Source of the DNA: Verrucomicrobiota bacterium
Lineage (GTDB): Bacteria > Verrucomicrobiota > Verrucomicrobiia > Opitutales > Opitutaceae
Direction: 5' to 3'
Assembly (NCBI GenBank): GCA_030604905.1
Contig: JAUVVA010000020.1
Coordinates: 1 to 43,458 of the forward strand
DNA: 43,458 bases
The notes beneath the pieces are model-generated. The model worked only from the letters and a program-made list of their open reading frames with translations. It made no database searches and was not told the DNA's origin. The position numbers and the translations under genes were made by a program. How positions within the stretch are numbered: position 1 is the first letter of the stretch; the number at the start of each line of letters is the position of its first letter. Positions 35,462-42,916 of the stretch are shown here, piece after piece.

Positions 35462-36073
35462 ATGGTAGTCATTCCCGTCACACCCACGCTGTTGCTCCGT
35501 CAGATCGAGCTGGATGACGCCGAGGAGCTTTTTGAGGTCACCACGCGCAATCGCGAGCATCTGCGCGAGTGGTTGCCGTGGGTCGATCAAACCCGTGTCG
35601 TCGCCTCCACGGTCGCGTTCATCAAGCACACGCGCCAGGTGGCGAGCGCCGGCACCGGGCTGCACTGTGTGGTGATCGAGCACGGCCAGATCGTCGGCAC
35701 GGTGAGCTATAATCGCATCGAGGCGGCCCACCGGCGCGCGTGCATCGGTTATTGGCTGGCGCGGGAGGCCGGCGGCCGCGGCGTGATGACGCGCGCGGTC
35801 TCGGCATTTGTGCACCACGGTTTCGCGAGGCTGGGGCTCAATCGTCAGGTCATTTGTTGCGCGACCGGCAATCACGCGAGCGCGGCGATCGCGGAGCGCT
35901 GCGGTTTCCGTTTTGAGGGCATACTGCGCGAGGCCGAGCTGATCCGGGACCGTTTCGTGGATCACCGCATCCACTCCCGCTTGCGCGCCGAGCATCTCGC
36001 GTCGCTGGCCATGGGGGGGCGGACCGAGCAGGTCCGGCCGACCGCCGAGACGCGGCTGAGCGCGGCCGCCTGA
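35462..36073 (+). CDS. GNAT-family N-acetyltransferase (RimJ/RimL type)
   Basis: This 203-residue enzyme transfers an acetyl group from acetyl-CoA. It has the RimL-like start T-P-T-L-L-L-R-Q-I-E-L-D-D-A-E-E-L-F, the I-G-Y-W-L-A-R-E-A-G-G-R-G-V-M-T acetyl-CoA-binding motif, and A-T-G-N-H-A-S-A-A-I-A-E-R-C-G-F in the C-terminal region. In known members the acceptor is an N-terminal amine of a ribosomal protein, or an aminoglycoside or other amine; here the substrate is not identifiable. The last 25 residues are an Arg/Thr/Ala-rich extension. Confidence 0.9.
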   Translation: MVVIPVTPTLLLRQIELDDAEELFEVTTRNREHLREWLPWVDQTRVVASTVAFIKHTRQVASAGTGLHCVVIEHGQIVGTVSYNRIEAAHRRACIGYWLAREAGGRGVMTRAVSAFVHHGFARLGLNRQVICCATGNHASAAIAERCGFRFEGILREAELIRDRFVDHRIHSRLRAEHLASLAMGGRTEQVRPTAETRLSAAA

Positions 36074-36098
36074 GCCGGCGGGGCCCGCAGGCCCGAGT

Positions 36099-36584
36099 TC
36101 AGGGCGAAGGACTTTCCTCGTCCGCCTTCGGCTTGAGCTTGGCCACGATCTCCGGATGGGCCTCGAGGTGGCGGGTGAGGCGCTCGAGGGCGGCGAGGGT
36201 TTCGCCGCTGATGTGGTGCTCCATGCCCTCCACGTCGCGGAAGATCACGTCCTCCGGCAGATCGAAGAAGCGCAGCAACTGGGTGAGCAGTTCGTGGCGG
36301 TGCGCGATGCGTGCGGCGACCGCCTCGCCGGCGTCGGTGAGCACCATGCCGCGGTATTTTTCGTATTTCACGAGTCCGTCGGCATCGAGCCGCTGGACCA
36401 TCGTGGTCACGCTGGCCTGCGAGATTTTCAGCTCGGCCGCGATGTCCACCACGCGCGCGTAGCCCTTGGTCTTGATCAAGGCGGCGATGCGCTCGAGGTA
36501 GTCCTCGGCGGCGGAGCTTGGGCGCGCCTTGGACGGGGCGATCACGGGGTTGGATTCAGGCTCGCTCACGGAGAGAGGAGACAA
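36099..36584 (-). CDS. mntR: Manganese-responsive regulator MntR (DtxR family)
   Basis: This 161-residue repressor has an N-terminal winged HTH (about 25-85) with Q-A-S-V-T-T-M-V-Q-R-L and G-L-V-K-Y-E-K-Y-R-G-M-x-L-T. The dimerisation and metal-binding part follows: H-R-H-E-L-L, then D-V-E-G-M-E-H-H-I-S. This is the MntR arrangement. It senses Mn(II) and represses manganese uptake genes such as mntH; none is in the window. The C-terminal SH3-like domain of DtxR is absent, as in MntR. A terminator of the upstream minus-strand gene lies between that gene and this one. Confidence 0.9.
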   Translation of the reverse strand: MSPLSVSEPESNPVIAPSKARPSSAAEDYLERIAALIKTKGYARVVDIAAELKISQASVTTMVQRLDADGLVKYEKYRGMVLTDAGEAVAARIAHRHELLTQLLRFFDLPEDVIFRDVEGMEHHISGETLAALERLTRHLEAHPEIVAKLKPKADEESPSP

Positions 36585-36610
36585 ATGCAGGGCGGCGGCG
36601 CTTGAAAACG

Positions 36611-36637
36611 AAAAAGCCGCGATCAGGAGATCGCGGC
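36611..36637 (-). terminator. Rho-independent terminator, minus strand
   Basis: GCCGCGATC at 36616-36624 pairs perfectly with GATCGCGGC at 36629-36637 around a four-base loop. Read on the minus strand it is followed by a T tract (A-run at 36611-36615). It ends transcription of the small membrane protein gene upstream of mntR. Confidence 0.9.
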
Positions 36638-36680
36638 CCGGAGAATCAGCGAGCGAGCGCGGGAGCGGAGGGCGTGGCGC

Positions 36681-37019
36681 TCAGCGTTTGGCGGCGGCGC
36701 GCTCGGCACGGAGGCGCTTCTCGCCGGCGACGACCACGCGATACATCTGGATCGCGAGCCAGAAGACGCCGGTGACGGAGATGGCGGTGAGGGCGCCCCA
36801 GAGGTTGACCCACATCGGGTCGTGGCTCGGCACATGCGGCTTCACCCAGCCAAACATGAAAAAGAAGAAGATCGCGACGAGAACGAGATCGACGGCGATC
36901 GTGACGGGCGTGACGTGCTTTTGCTCGGAGGGAGCGATGATGTTGTCGTTGGCGGGCTGGGACATGATCGACGCGCAGCTTGGGTCGTCCACGCGGTCCT
37001 TGTCGAACGTGTTTTTCAC
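36681..37019 (-). CDS. Small two-helix membrane protein, unknown function
   Basis: This 112-residue protein has hydrophobic helices at about 40-60 and 72-95 and a basic C-terminus rich in Arg, Ala and Lys. The GTG start at 37019 has AGGAG at 37030-37034, ten bases upstream, one of the few clear Shine-Dalgarno sequences in this window; starting at the ATG at 36965 would give 94 residues. I recognise no family. It is divergent from the PocR-AraC gene (41 bases between start codons) and ends at a strong terminator, so it is a single-gene unit. Confidence 0.7.
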   Translation of the reverse strand: MKNTFDKDRVDDPSCASIMSQPANDNIIAPSEQKHVTPVTIAVDLVLVAIFFFFMFGWVKPHVPSHDPMWVNLWGALTAISVTGVFWLAIQMYRVVVAGEKRLRAERAAAKR

Positions 37020-37029
37020 CGTGCTTTTT

Positions 37030-37034
37030 CTCCT
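37030..37034 (-). promoter_or_regulatory. Shine-Dalgarno sequence AGGAG
   Basis: AGGAG lies ten bases upstream of the GTG at 37019 on the minus strand and decides the start of the two-helix membrane protein. Confidence 0.6.
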
Positions 37035-37060
37035 CGGCGAGTCGCCCCGGGGGGGCTTTC

Positions 37061-38008
37061 ATGCAGTTCTTTTCAGACCAAAAAGCGATGAGCGCCGACG
37101 CTTCCGATTCAGTTCAACGCAGCCGCGAGTTTGTGGACCGCCTGAAGCGGAGCCGCATCTTCAAGGATTACGAGCATGCCTTCCGAGACACGACGGGCCT
37201 GCCCATCAACCTGCGTCCGCTCGAGGCCTTTGATCTGCCGCACCACGGCGATCCCAACGAAAACCCGTTTTGTGCGCTGATGGCCAAGACGAACCAGAGC
37301 TGCGCCGCCTGCTTGCAGTTGCAACGCAAGGTCGAGGAAGAGGCGCGTCTGGAGCCGAAGACGATGAAGTGCTTCGCCGGGCTCTGCGACTCCTCGGTCC
37401 CGGTGCGGGTGGGCGAGGACCTGGTGGCCTTTCTCCAGACCGGGCAGGTGTTTCTCGAAAAACCGGACAAGAAACGCTTCGCCACGGCCGCGCGCCAGAT
37501 CCTGGCCTTTGGCACCGAGGTCGACATGAAGAAGCTCGAGGAGGCCTGGTTCCAGGGCCGGGTGCTCGACCGTCGGCAATACGAGTCGATCCTGCGCCTG
37601 CTCTCCATCTTCGCCCAGCACCTCTCGACCATCGGCGAGGAGCTGGCCATCCAGTCGGAGCATGGCGAGGCGCCGCCCATCGCCCGCGCCCGCGCGCTCA
37701 TCGCCAGCCGCCATGGCGAGGACCTCTCGCTCGACGAGGTGGCGAAGGCCGTCAACATGAGCGCCTTCTACTTCTGCAAGACCTTCAAGAAGGCCACGGG
37801 CATGACCTTCACCAACTATCTCGCCCGCGTGCGGGTGGAGAAGGTGAAGAACCTGCTGATCAACCCGCACAAGCGCGTGAGCGAGGCGGCCTTCGAGGCG
37901 GGCTTCCAGTCCCTCTCCCAGTTTAATCGCGTTTTCCGCCGGATCGCCGGGCAGAGCCCCAAGGCTTTCCGGGAAAACCTGAACAAGCGTCTCAACCCGG
38001 TCCGCTGA
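37061..38008 (+). CDS. PocR-domain AraC-family transcriptional regulator
   Basis: This protein of about 315 residues combines an N-terminal PocR sensory domain (residues 15-170) with a C-terminal AraC-type double HTH (about 210-310). The PocR domain carries the usual cysteines in F-C-A-L-M, S-C-A-A-C-L and M-K-C-F-A-G-L-C-D, then the V-P-V-R-V-G strand. The HTH part has L-D-E-V-A-K-A-V-N-M-S-A-F-Y-F-C-K-T-F-K and S-E-A-A-F-E-A-G-F-Q-S-L-S-Q-F-N-R-V-F-R. PocR domains bind small hydrocarbon derivatives such as propanediol in known cases. The target genes are not evident. An alternative ATG at 37088 would shorten the protein by nine residues. Confidence 0.9.
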   Translation: MQFFSDQKAMSADASDSVQRSREFVDRLKRSRIFKDYEHAFRDTTGLPINLRPLEAFDLPHHGDPNENPFCALMAKTNQSCAACLQLQRKVEEEARLEPKTMKCFAGLCDSSVPVRVGEDLVAFLQTGQVFLEKPDKKRFATAARQILAFGTEVDMKKLEEAWFQGRVLDRRQYESILRLLSIFAQHLSTIGEELAIQSEHGEAPPIARARALIASRHGEDLSLDEVAKAVNMSAFYFCKTFKKATGMTFTNYLARVRVEKVKNLLINPHKRVSEAAFEAGFQSLSQFNRVFRRIAGQSPKAFRENLNKRLNPVR

Positions 38009-38039
38009 GCACGCGGGAGGGGGCCGGGCCTCCCGTTGG

Positions 38040-38972
38040 TCACGGGGCGAGCCAGGGGCGCGCGTAGTCGCTCCGATCCACCGGCCAGCTCCGCCACTCC
38101 GTCTGGCGGGCCCGTGCGGCGACGAGGAGATTGTGCGCGACCACGTCGAGATCCTCCGGCGACCAAAAATCCTCCGCCAGGCTCGGGTCCGGGGCGTGTC
38201 GGCGTGCGAGCTGCACGGCCTGGGAGAGGACGAGCCCCGAGAGCGGCGGGAGCAGGCAGCCCAGCGTGATGAGCACGCCCTGCAGACGCGAGAGCACGGC
38301 CTTGCCGCCCACCGAGTGCTCGGTGACGAGCACCGCGGCCGGTTTGCCCAGCCAGAGGTCCGTCGCCTCGGCGGGCGTGGCGTCCTCGAGGAATTTTTGC
38401 AGCGGCGAACTCCACGAATCCCAGTGGGTGCCGGTGGCGAAGACGAAGCCGTCGGCGGAGCGCAGCAGCGGCTCGAGCGAGGCGAAGCCCGCCGCGCGTT
38501 CACCCGAAAGCGAGGCCGCCACGAGATCGGCATGCGGCGAGAGTCGCGGCGCGAGCAGCGAGAGCAGGCGGGCCGAGTTGCCCGTCGCCCCGGCCAAGGA
38601 GGCGTCGAGCAACAGGATCCGCGGCCGCGGGTCGGGGGCGCCGTCCGGGGGCGTTCTCGACGCGCCGGCGGTGGCCGCCCCCGCGCCCGCCCCCGCGACG
38701 GCCGACGGCCGTTTCCCGGAGCCCGGTTCCGAGCCCGAGGCGGGCGGCGTGCCGCGCCAGAAGCGCCGCGTGGCGAGGAGCAGGAGCGTCACGACCGTGC
38801 AGGCCCAGGCGCCGGACATGAAGCGCCCGTCACGGCTGGCCAAGGCAGTGGGGAAGAGCACGAGCGCGCCCAGCGGCGCGGCGTAGAGGAGCACCGTGCA
38901 GAGGCGCGAGAGCATCTCCCGTGGCGAGTTGGGCGTGGGATCGCGCACGATCGGCTGGTTAAAAAGGGCCAT
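38040..38972 (-). CDS. Membrane-anchored flavodoxin-fold protein (NAD(P)H-FMN reductase-like)
   Basis: This 310-residue protein starts with two membrane helices (about 21-41 and 52-68), followed by an Ala/Gly/Pro-rich linker, then a flavodoxin-like domain from about 118. That domain opens with I-L-L-L-D-A-S-L-A-G-A-T-G-N-S-A, the FMN-phosphate loop, and has F-V-F-A-T-G-T-H-W-D-S-W-S-S-P-L-Q-K-F-L-E and K-P-A-A-V-L-V-T-E-H-S-V-G-G, matching the NADPH-dependent FMN reductase/NAD(P)H dehydrogenase fold. It may reduce quinones or flavins at the membrane. It is convergent with the AraC-type gene. Confidence 0.8.
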   Translation of the reverse strand: MALFNQPIVRDPTPNSPREMLSRLCTVLLYAAPLGALVLFPTALASRDGRFMSGAWACTVVTLLLLATRRFWRGTPPASGSEPGSGKRPSAVAGAGAGAATAGASRTPPDGAPDPRPRILLLDASLAGATGNSARLLSLLAPRLSPHADLVAASLSGERAAGFASLEPLLRSADGFVFATGTHWDSWSSPLQKFLEDATPAEATDLWLGKPAAVLVTEHSVGGKAVLSRLQGVLITLGCLLPPLSGLVLSQAVQLARRHAPDPSLAEDFWSPEDLDVVAHNLLVAARARQTEWRSWPVDRSDYARPWLAP

Positions 38973-39140
38973 GGGTGGCTGCGGGTCAGGGAATAAGGGA
39001 GGCTCGGGTGGCGAGCGGACGCACCGGCTCGGCTCCGCAAGGGCGCAGCGAAGGGGCGTGTTTCGGCAAGGTCAAACGGTGCCACCCCCGCAATGCGGAC
39101 TCGCGCGCGAGGTCGTTTGCGCCTAGGGTTTTGCTTCAAC

Positions 39141-40457
39141 ATGGCTTGGCGTATCGACGAGCAACTCATCCGCGGCGAGATCGACAACCGCGAGCGCGGA
39201 CGCGTGAAGGGCCGGCTCTGGTTTGTCGGGCTGGCCGAGCCCGTGCGTCTCGAGCTCGCCGGCAACGCCTGGCGCGACGTCGCGGGGCACCTCATCCGCT
39301 TCACCAATCCCAAGCCCAAGGCCGGCCCGCTCCACGTGCTCAAAGGCTTCGCGCTCCTGCAACGCGGCGTGGTCGGCGACATCACCGCCTCGCGAAAAGT
39401 GAAGGTGCCCGACTGCTCCATGGAGGAGCTCCATCGGCTGATGGATGCCGGCAAGCGTTTCCCCTGGCACTGGGGCAACAGCCTCTACCTCGAGTGGCAT
39501 TCGGAGCAGAACGGCCGCGTGGTGCTCGAGAGCGCCAGCTATCGGATCGAGATCGATCCCGACACGAGCTGGAAGATGAGCAAGGCCGAGGAGGCTGCGC
39601 AGCTGGAGGCCAATCGCCGCGCCTTGCAGGACTTTCTCGGCCGCGCCTCCGCCGCGCTCGCCGCCGCCAACGACGGCGCCAGCGGCGCCGAAGCCGCGGA
39701 CGAAGACGAGGATGAAGCCCCGACCACGCAGGCCGAGGCCAAGGCCGACGCCGAGCAGGCTCGCATGGACCTGTTGCTCGACCGGGTGCACGCGCGCATC
39801 GAGCGCGCCACCGCGGCGGGGGAGGATTTCGATTTCGAGAAGATCCTCCAAGAGGAGCGCAAGCGCCTGCGGCGCGAGCGCGGCGAGCCGGAGCCCGCGC
39901 CGCCCACTCCGGAGGAGGAGGCCGAGCGAGCCGCCTGGATCGAGGAGATGAACGCCGCCGCCGAGGAGGCGCTCCAGGAGATGGAGTCGGAGAAGTGGAA
40001 AAAAGGCGACGGGGCGGCGGAGTTTCTCGACGAGCGCTGGCACCCGCTGGTCGAGCGATGCAACGCGCTCACGCACCGCCTGCTCGACGAGACGAAGGCG
40101 CGAGGCTGGCTCGGCGAGGAAGAGGGGCCGGAGCACCCGCTGCGCGAGGTGGTGAACGGCGTGATGATCGCCGGCGGCAAGTTGGCCGGCGCGCTCGGCA
40201 CGATGGGCGACGCCGACGACTGGCCGCCCGACCCGCTCTGCGCCGGCTCCACGCTCACGCGGCTCAAGAAAGCCCGCGGCCACCTGCGCGACGCGCTGGC
40301 CGGTCTCGACGCCGCCGATCAGCAGGATCTCGCCGAGGCGCAGTGGCGCCGCGAGGTGCGCGAGGAGACGAAGGAGCTGCACGCCGAGGTGCTGCGCCTC
40401 ATCCGCGAAGTGCGCGCCGTGCTGAAGCTTTCCGAGGGCAGCGGCGGCGAGGGCTGA
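39141..40457 (+). CDS. Conserved-looking protein of unknown function, acidic helical
   Basis: This 438-residue soluble protein is not recognised. Residues 1-135 form a beta-rich domain with several Trp residues (W-F-V-G-L, F-P-W-H-W-G-N-S). Residues 150-300 are highly charged and Glu/Ala-rich, with the heptad pattern of coiled coils. The C-terminal 130 residues are helical. There is no signal peptide. The ATG at 39141 is preferred because the open frame upstream is Arg-rich and has no beta-strand pattern. It is convergent with the deoxyhypusine-synthase-like gene, with 51 bases between the stops. Confidence 0.7.
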   Translation: MAWRIDEQLIRGEIDNRERGRVKGRLWFVGLAEPVRLELAGNAWRDVAGHLIRFTNPKPKAGPLHVLKGFALLQRGVVGDITASRKVKVPDCSMEELHRLMDAGKRFPWHWGNSLYLEWHSEQNGRVVLESASYRIEIDPDTSWKMSKAEEAAQLEANRRALQDFLGRASAALAAANDGASGAEAADEDEDEAPTTQAEAKADAEQARMDLLLDRVHARIERATAAGEDFDFEKILQEERKRLRRERGEPEPAPPTPEEEAERAAWIEEMNAAAEEALQEMESEKWKKGDGAAEFLDERWHPLVERCNALTHRLLDETKARGWLGEEEGPEHPLREVVNGVMIAGGKLAGALGTMGDADDWPPDPLCAGSTLTRLKKARGHLRDALAGLDAADQQDLAEAQWRREVREETKELHAEVLRLIREVRAVLKLSEGSGGEG

Positions 40458-40508
40458 GGCCCCGCATGCGGGGCCGCCCAAGTTCGGCGACGAGATCGTC
40501 GCTCGCGT

Positions 40509-41570
40509 TTACTGGCCGAGCACCCAGGCGAAGATGAGCGGGGCCACGATGGTGGCGTCGCTCTCGACGATGAACTTCGGCGTCTTTTGGCCGAGCTTGC
40601 CCCAGGTGATCTTCTCGTTGGGCACGGCGCCGGAGTAGCTGCCGTAGCTCGTGGTCGAATCGCTGATCTGGGAGAAGTAGCCCCAGAGCGGCACGTCGGG
40701 CTTGTCGAGGTCCTGGTGCAGCATGGGCACGACGCAGATGGGGAAGTCGCCGGCGATGCCGCCGCCGATCTGGAAAAAGCCGATCGAGCCCTCGCCGTTT
40801 TTGAGGACCTTGGCGGTCTTCATATACCACTGGGCGAAGACGGTCATGTATTCGATGCCGGTGCGCACGGTGTGCACGTTCTTGATCTCGCCGGTGAGGC
40901 AGCGGCCGGCATACATGTTGCCGAGGGTGGAGTCCTCCCAGCCGGGGACGACGATGGGGAGGTTCTTCTCGCAGGCGGCGAGCATCCACGAGTTCTTCGG
41001 GTCGATCATGTAGTGCTTCGTCAGCTTACCCGAGCGACTCACCCGATACATGAATTCGTGCGGGAAGTAGGCCTCGCCGGCCTGGTCGGCGGCGAGCCAC
41101 TCCTCGGCGACGGCGGCCTCGATGCGGCGCATGGCCTCGCCCTCGGGGATGCAGGTGTCGGTCACGCGGTTCATGTGGCGGTCGAGCAGGGCCTGCTCGT
41201 CGGCGGCGGTGAGATCGCGGTAGCCGGGCACGCGCTCGTAGTAGTCGTGGGCGACGAGGTTGAAGATGTCTTCCTCGAGGTTGGCGCCGGTGCAGACGAT
41301 GGCGTGGACCTTGTCCTGGCGGATCATCTCGGCGAGGGTGAGGCCGAGCTCGGCGGTGGACATGGCGCCGGCGAGGGTGACGAGCATCTTGCCGCCGGCC
41401 TTGAGGTGGGCCTCGTAGCCCTTGGCGGAATCGAGGAGCGCGGCCGCGTTGAAGTGGCGGTAGTGGTGCGCGATGAACTGGGAGACCGGGCCTTTCTTGG
41501 CGGCGAGCTTGGCGTTGATGAGCTCGGGCAGGAGGGTCTGGCGTTTGGCGGCTTTGACTTTGTGGGCCAT
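40509..41570 (-). CDS. Deoxyhypusine synthase family protein
   Basis: This 353-residue protein matches deoxyhypusine synthase, which transfers a butylamine group from spermidine to a lysine of eIF5A in eukaryotes and archaea. Bacterial homologues are known, often acting on putrescine (homospermidine synthesis) instead. It has V-T-L-A-G-A-M-S-T-A-E-L-G, C-T-G-A-N-L-E-E-D, and near the C-terminus the active-site K325 in I-T-W-G-K-L followed by S-D-A-T-I-V-A-P-L. No eIF5A/EF-P gene is in the window. The ATG at 41570 gives the usual length; the frame is open much further up, without family sequence. Confidence 0.9.
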   Translation of the reverse strand: MAHKVKAAKRQTLLPELINAKLAAKKGPVSQFIAHHYRHFNAAALLDSAKGYEAHLKAGGKMLVTLAGAMSTAELGLTLAEMIRQDKVHAIVCTGANLEEDIFNLVAHDYYERVPGYRDLTAADEQALLDRHMNRVTDTCIPEGEAMRRIEAAVAEEWLAADQAGEAYFPHEFMYRVSRSGKLTKHYMIDPKNSWMLAACEKNLPIVVPGWEDSTLGNMYAGRCLTGEIKNVHTVRTGIEYMTVFAQWYMKTAKVLKNGEGSIGFFQIGGGIAGDFPICVVPMLHQDLDKPDVPLWGYFSQISDSTTSYGSYSGAVPNEKITWGKLGQKTPKFIVESDATIVAPLIFAWVLGQ

Positions 41571-41635
41571 GGTGAAGAGGGCGAAGGGACTGGGAAAAGA
41601 GTCGAAAGAGGCGCGGGGCGCTCGGCGCGCGCAAC

Positions 41636-41663
41636 AAAAAAGCCGACGCGGGTGGCGTCGGCT
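41636..41663 (-). terminator. Rho-independent terminator, minus strand
   Basis: AGCCGACGC at 41641-41649 pairs perfectly with GCGTCGGCT at 41655-41663 around a five-base loop. On the minus strand a T tract follows (A-run at 41636-41641). It ends transcription of the small secreted peptide gene, so the deoxyhypusine-synthase-like gene downstream needs its own promoter. Confidence 0.88.
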
Positions 41664-41716
41664 GAAAGGGAAGACCGCGGAGCCCGAGTGCGGGCGGGAG
41701 CGCGGCGGGAGAGGGC

Positions 41717-41860
41717 TTAGGCCTTGGTCTCTTCGGCGGGCTTGGCGGGCTTTTCGGGGGCGGCGGTCTTGCCGCCGCCAGCGCAGCCGCCGCAGCCGGC
41801 ACCGGCATGGGCGAGGGAGGCAACAGCGAGAGCGGAGAGGATGAGGACGAGTTTCTTCAT
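41717..41860 (-). CDS. Small secreted Gly/Cys-rich peptide
   Basis: The 47-residue product has a clear signal peptide (K-K-L-V-L-I-L-S-A-L-A-V-A-S-L-A-H-A). After cleavage it leaves a mature peptide starting G-A-G-C-G-G-C-A-G-G-G, followed by a Lys/Pro/Ala/Glu-rich tail. The two cysteines, C-x2-C in a Gly run, might bind a metal or form a disulfide. The family is unknown. It is a single-gene unit with its own terminator on the minus strand. Confidence 0.7.
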   Translation of the reverse strand: MKKLVLILSALAVASLAHAGAGCGGCAGGGKTAAPEKPAKPAEETKA

Positions 41861-42117
41861 GGCGGAGATGATACGCGCTGAACCAAACAGCCCCTCGCCG
41901 ATTCGCAAGCGGGGTCGGACTGAAAAGGGAAGTCGATCTGGCGGGACGGCGAAACCCGCGTAGCGCTGGCGGGGCCAGAGCGCGTCGCGCCGCTGGCCGC
42001 GCGGGAAAGGGCCCGGTGGGGCCTGCCGGGGTTTCCCCCATCCTCGCATGAGGGCGATGCATGATGGCCTTGACGGGCGTTACAATCTTGTGACGAGATT
42101 CGATTGAACGAATTTTG
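41861..42117. other. Divergent intergenic region
   Basis: This region of 257 bases lies between the small secreted peptide gene (minus) and the YrbL-like gene (plus). It must hold promoters for both. A TACAAT at 42081-42086 could be a -10 element for the YrbL-like gene, but I saw no good -35 partner. Long reading frames here are shadows. Confidence 0.3.
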
Positions 42118-42789
42118 ATGTCATCGGTCCGCCAGCTCTCCGCACAGACTCCGCTTGCCACCGGCACGCTGCGACGGGTTTATGCGCATCCCGAGCGGGA
42201 AGGTCTGTTGATCAAGGTGATACGCCCCGAGGTCATCGAGCGTCGCTGGGGGCGGGGCGCGGCATGGTATAAGCGTTTTCGGCGGGCGCGGCAGTTTATC
42301 GCGGTGCAGCGGGAGGTGGAGGAATACTTGGCGGCGCATGCGCGGGGGGGGCGTGCCGACTTCGTGCAGCGCGTGCATGGATTTGAGGAGACCGATCTTG
42401 GTCTCGGTTTTGTCACCGAGGCTTTGCGGGATCGGGAGGGAGGCATCGCGCCGACCTTGGGGCAGTTGATTCGAGCGGGGCGTTGCGACGAGCGGGTGCG
42501 GGCGGCGTTTGAGCGTTTCGCCCGGGACTTTGAGGCGAGCGATGTCGTGATCGGCGATTTTTCCGCGGAGAACATCGTGCTCGCGTGGGATGCGGAGCAG
42601 GGGGAGCGCTTCGTCTTGGTGGACGGGTTGGGGTCGGCGACCTTTATCCCGCTGAAGGCTTTTTGCCGGGCGGCCAACCGCTGGAGCAAGCGGCGTCAGC
42701 TTGCCCGGGTGCGCGCGCAGCTGCCGTCGGGTGCGGGCGTCGAGGCCAAGGAGACCCCGGGCCGGTTTGTGCGCCGTTTGGCGATTTGA
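42118..42789 (+). CDS. YrbL-like kinase-fold protein
   Basis: This 223-residue protein resembles the PhoP regulatory network protein YrbL, a small protein-kinase-fold family. Matching parts are L-A-T-G-T-L-R-R-V-Y-A-H-P near the start (nucleotide-binding loop), L-L-I-K-V with the ATP-contacting Lys, a Glu-rich E-V-E-E-Y helix, D-V-V-I-G-D-F-S-A-E-N-I-V catalytic-loop-like segment and F-V-L-V-D-G-L-G. The start is the ATG at 42118; a TTG directly before it is also open. Members may act on cell-envelope components, but the substrate is unknown. Confidence 0.75.
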   Translation: MSSVRQLSAQTPLATGTLRRVYAHPEREGLLIKVIRPEVIERRWGRGAAWYKRFRRARQFIAVQREVEEYLAAHARGGRADFVQRVHGFEETDLGLGFVTEALRDREGGIAPTLGQLIRAGRCDERVRAAFERFARDFEASDVVIGDFSAENIVLAWDAEQGERFVLVDGLGSATFIPLKAFCRAANRWSKRRQLARVRAQLPSGAGVEAKETPGRFVRRLAI

Positions 42790-42873
42790 TCGCGCGGGGC
42801 GGCGCGGAGGAGGGACCGATCGGCGATCGGTTCCCTAATCGGGTTTCGCGCCGGGCTGCTCGCTCGTTTGGCC

Positions 42874-42903
42874 AAAAAAAGAACCGGTCGCGAGACCGGT
42901 TCT
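42874..42903 (-). terminator. Rho-independent terminator of gltB, minus strand
   Basis: AGAACCGGTC at 42880-42889 pairs perfectly with GACCGGTTCT at 42894-42903 around a GCGA loop. On the minus strand a run of seven T follows (A-run at 42874-42880). It lies 13 bases beyond the gltB stop codon. Confidence 0.93.
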
Positions 42904-42916
42904 GAAGGATTGGCAC

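Noticed and set aside
42070..42086. TTGACG and TACAAT near the YrbL-like gene as a sigma-70 promoter
   Set aside because: The two hexamers are only five bases apart, far from the required 16-18.
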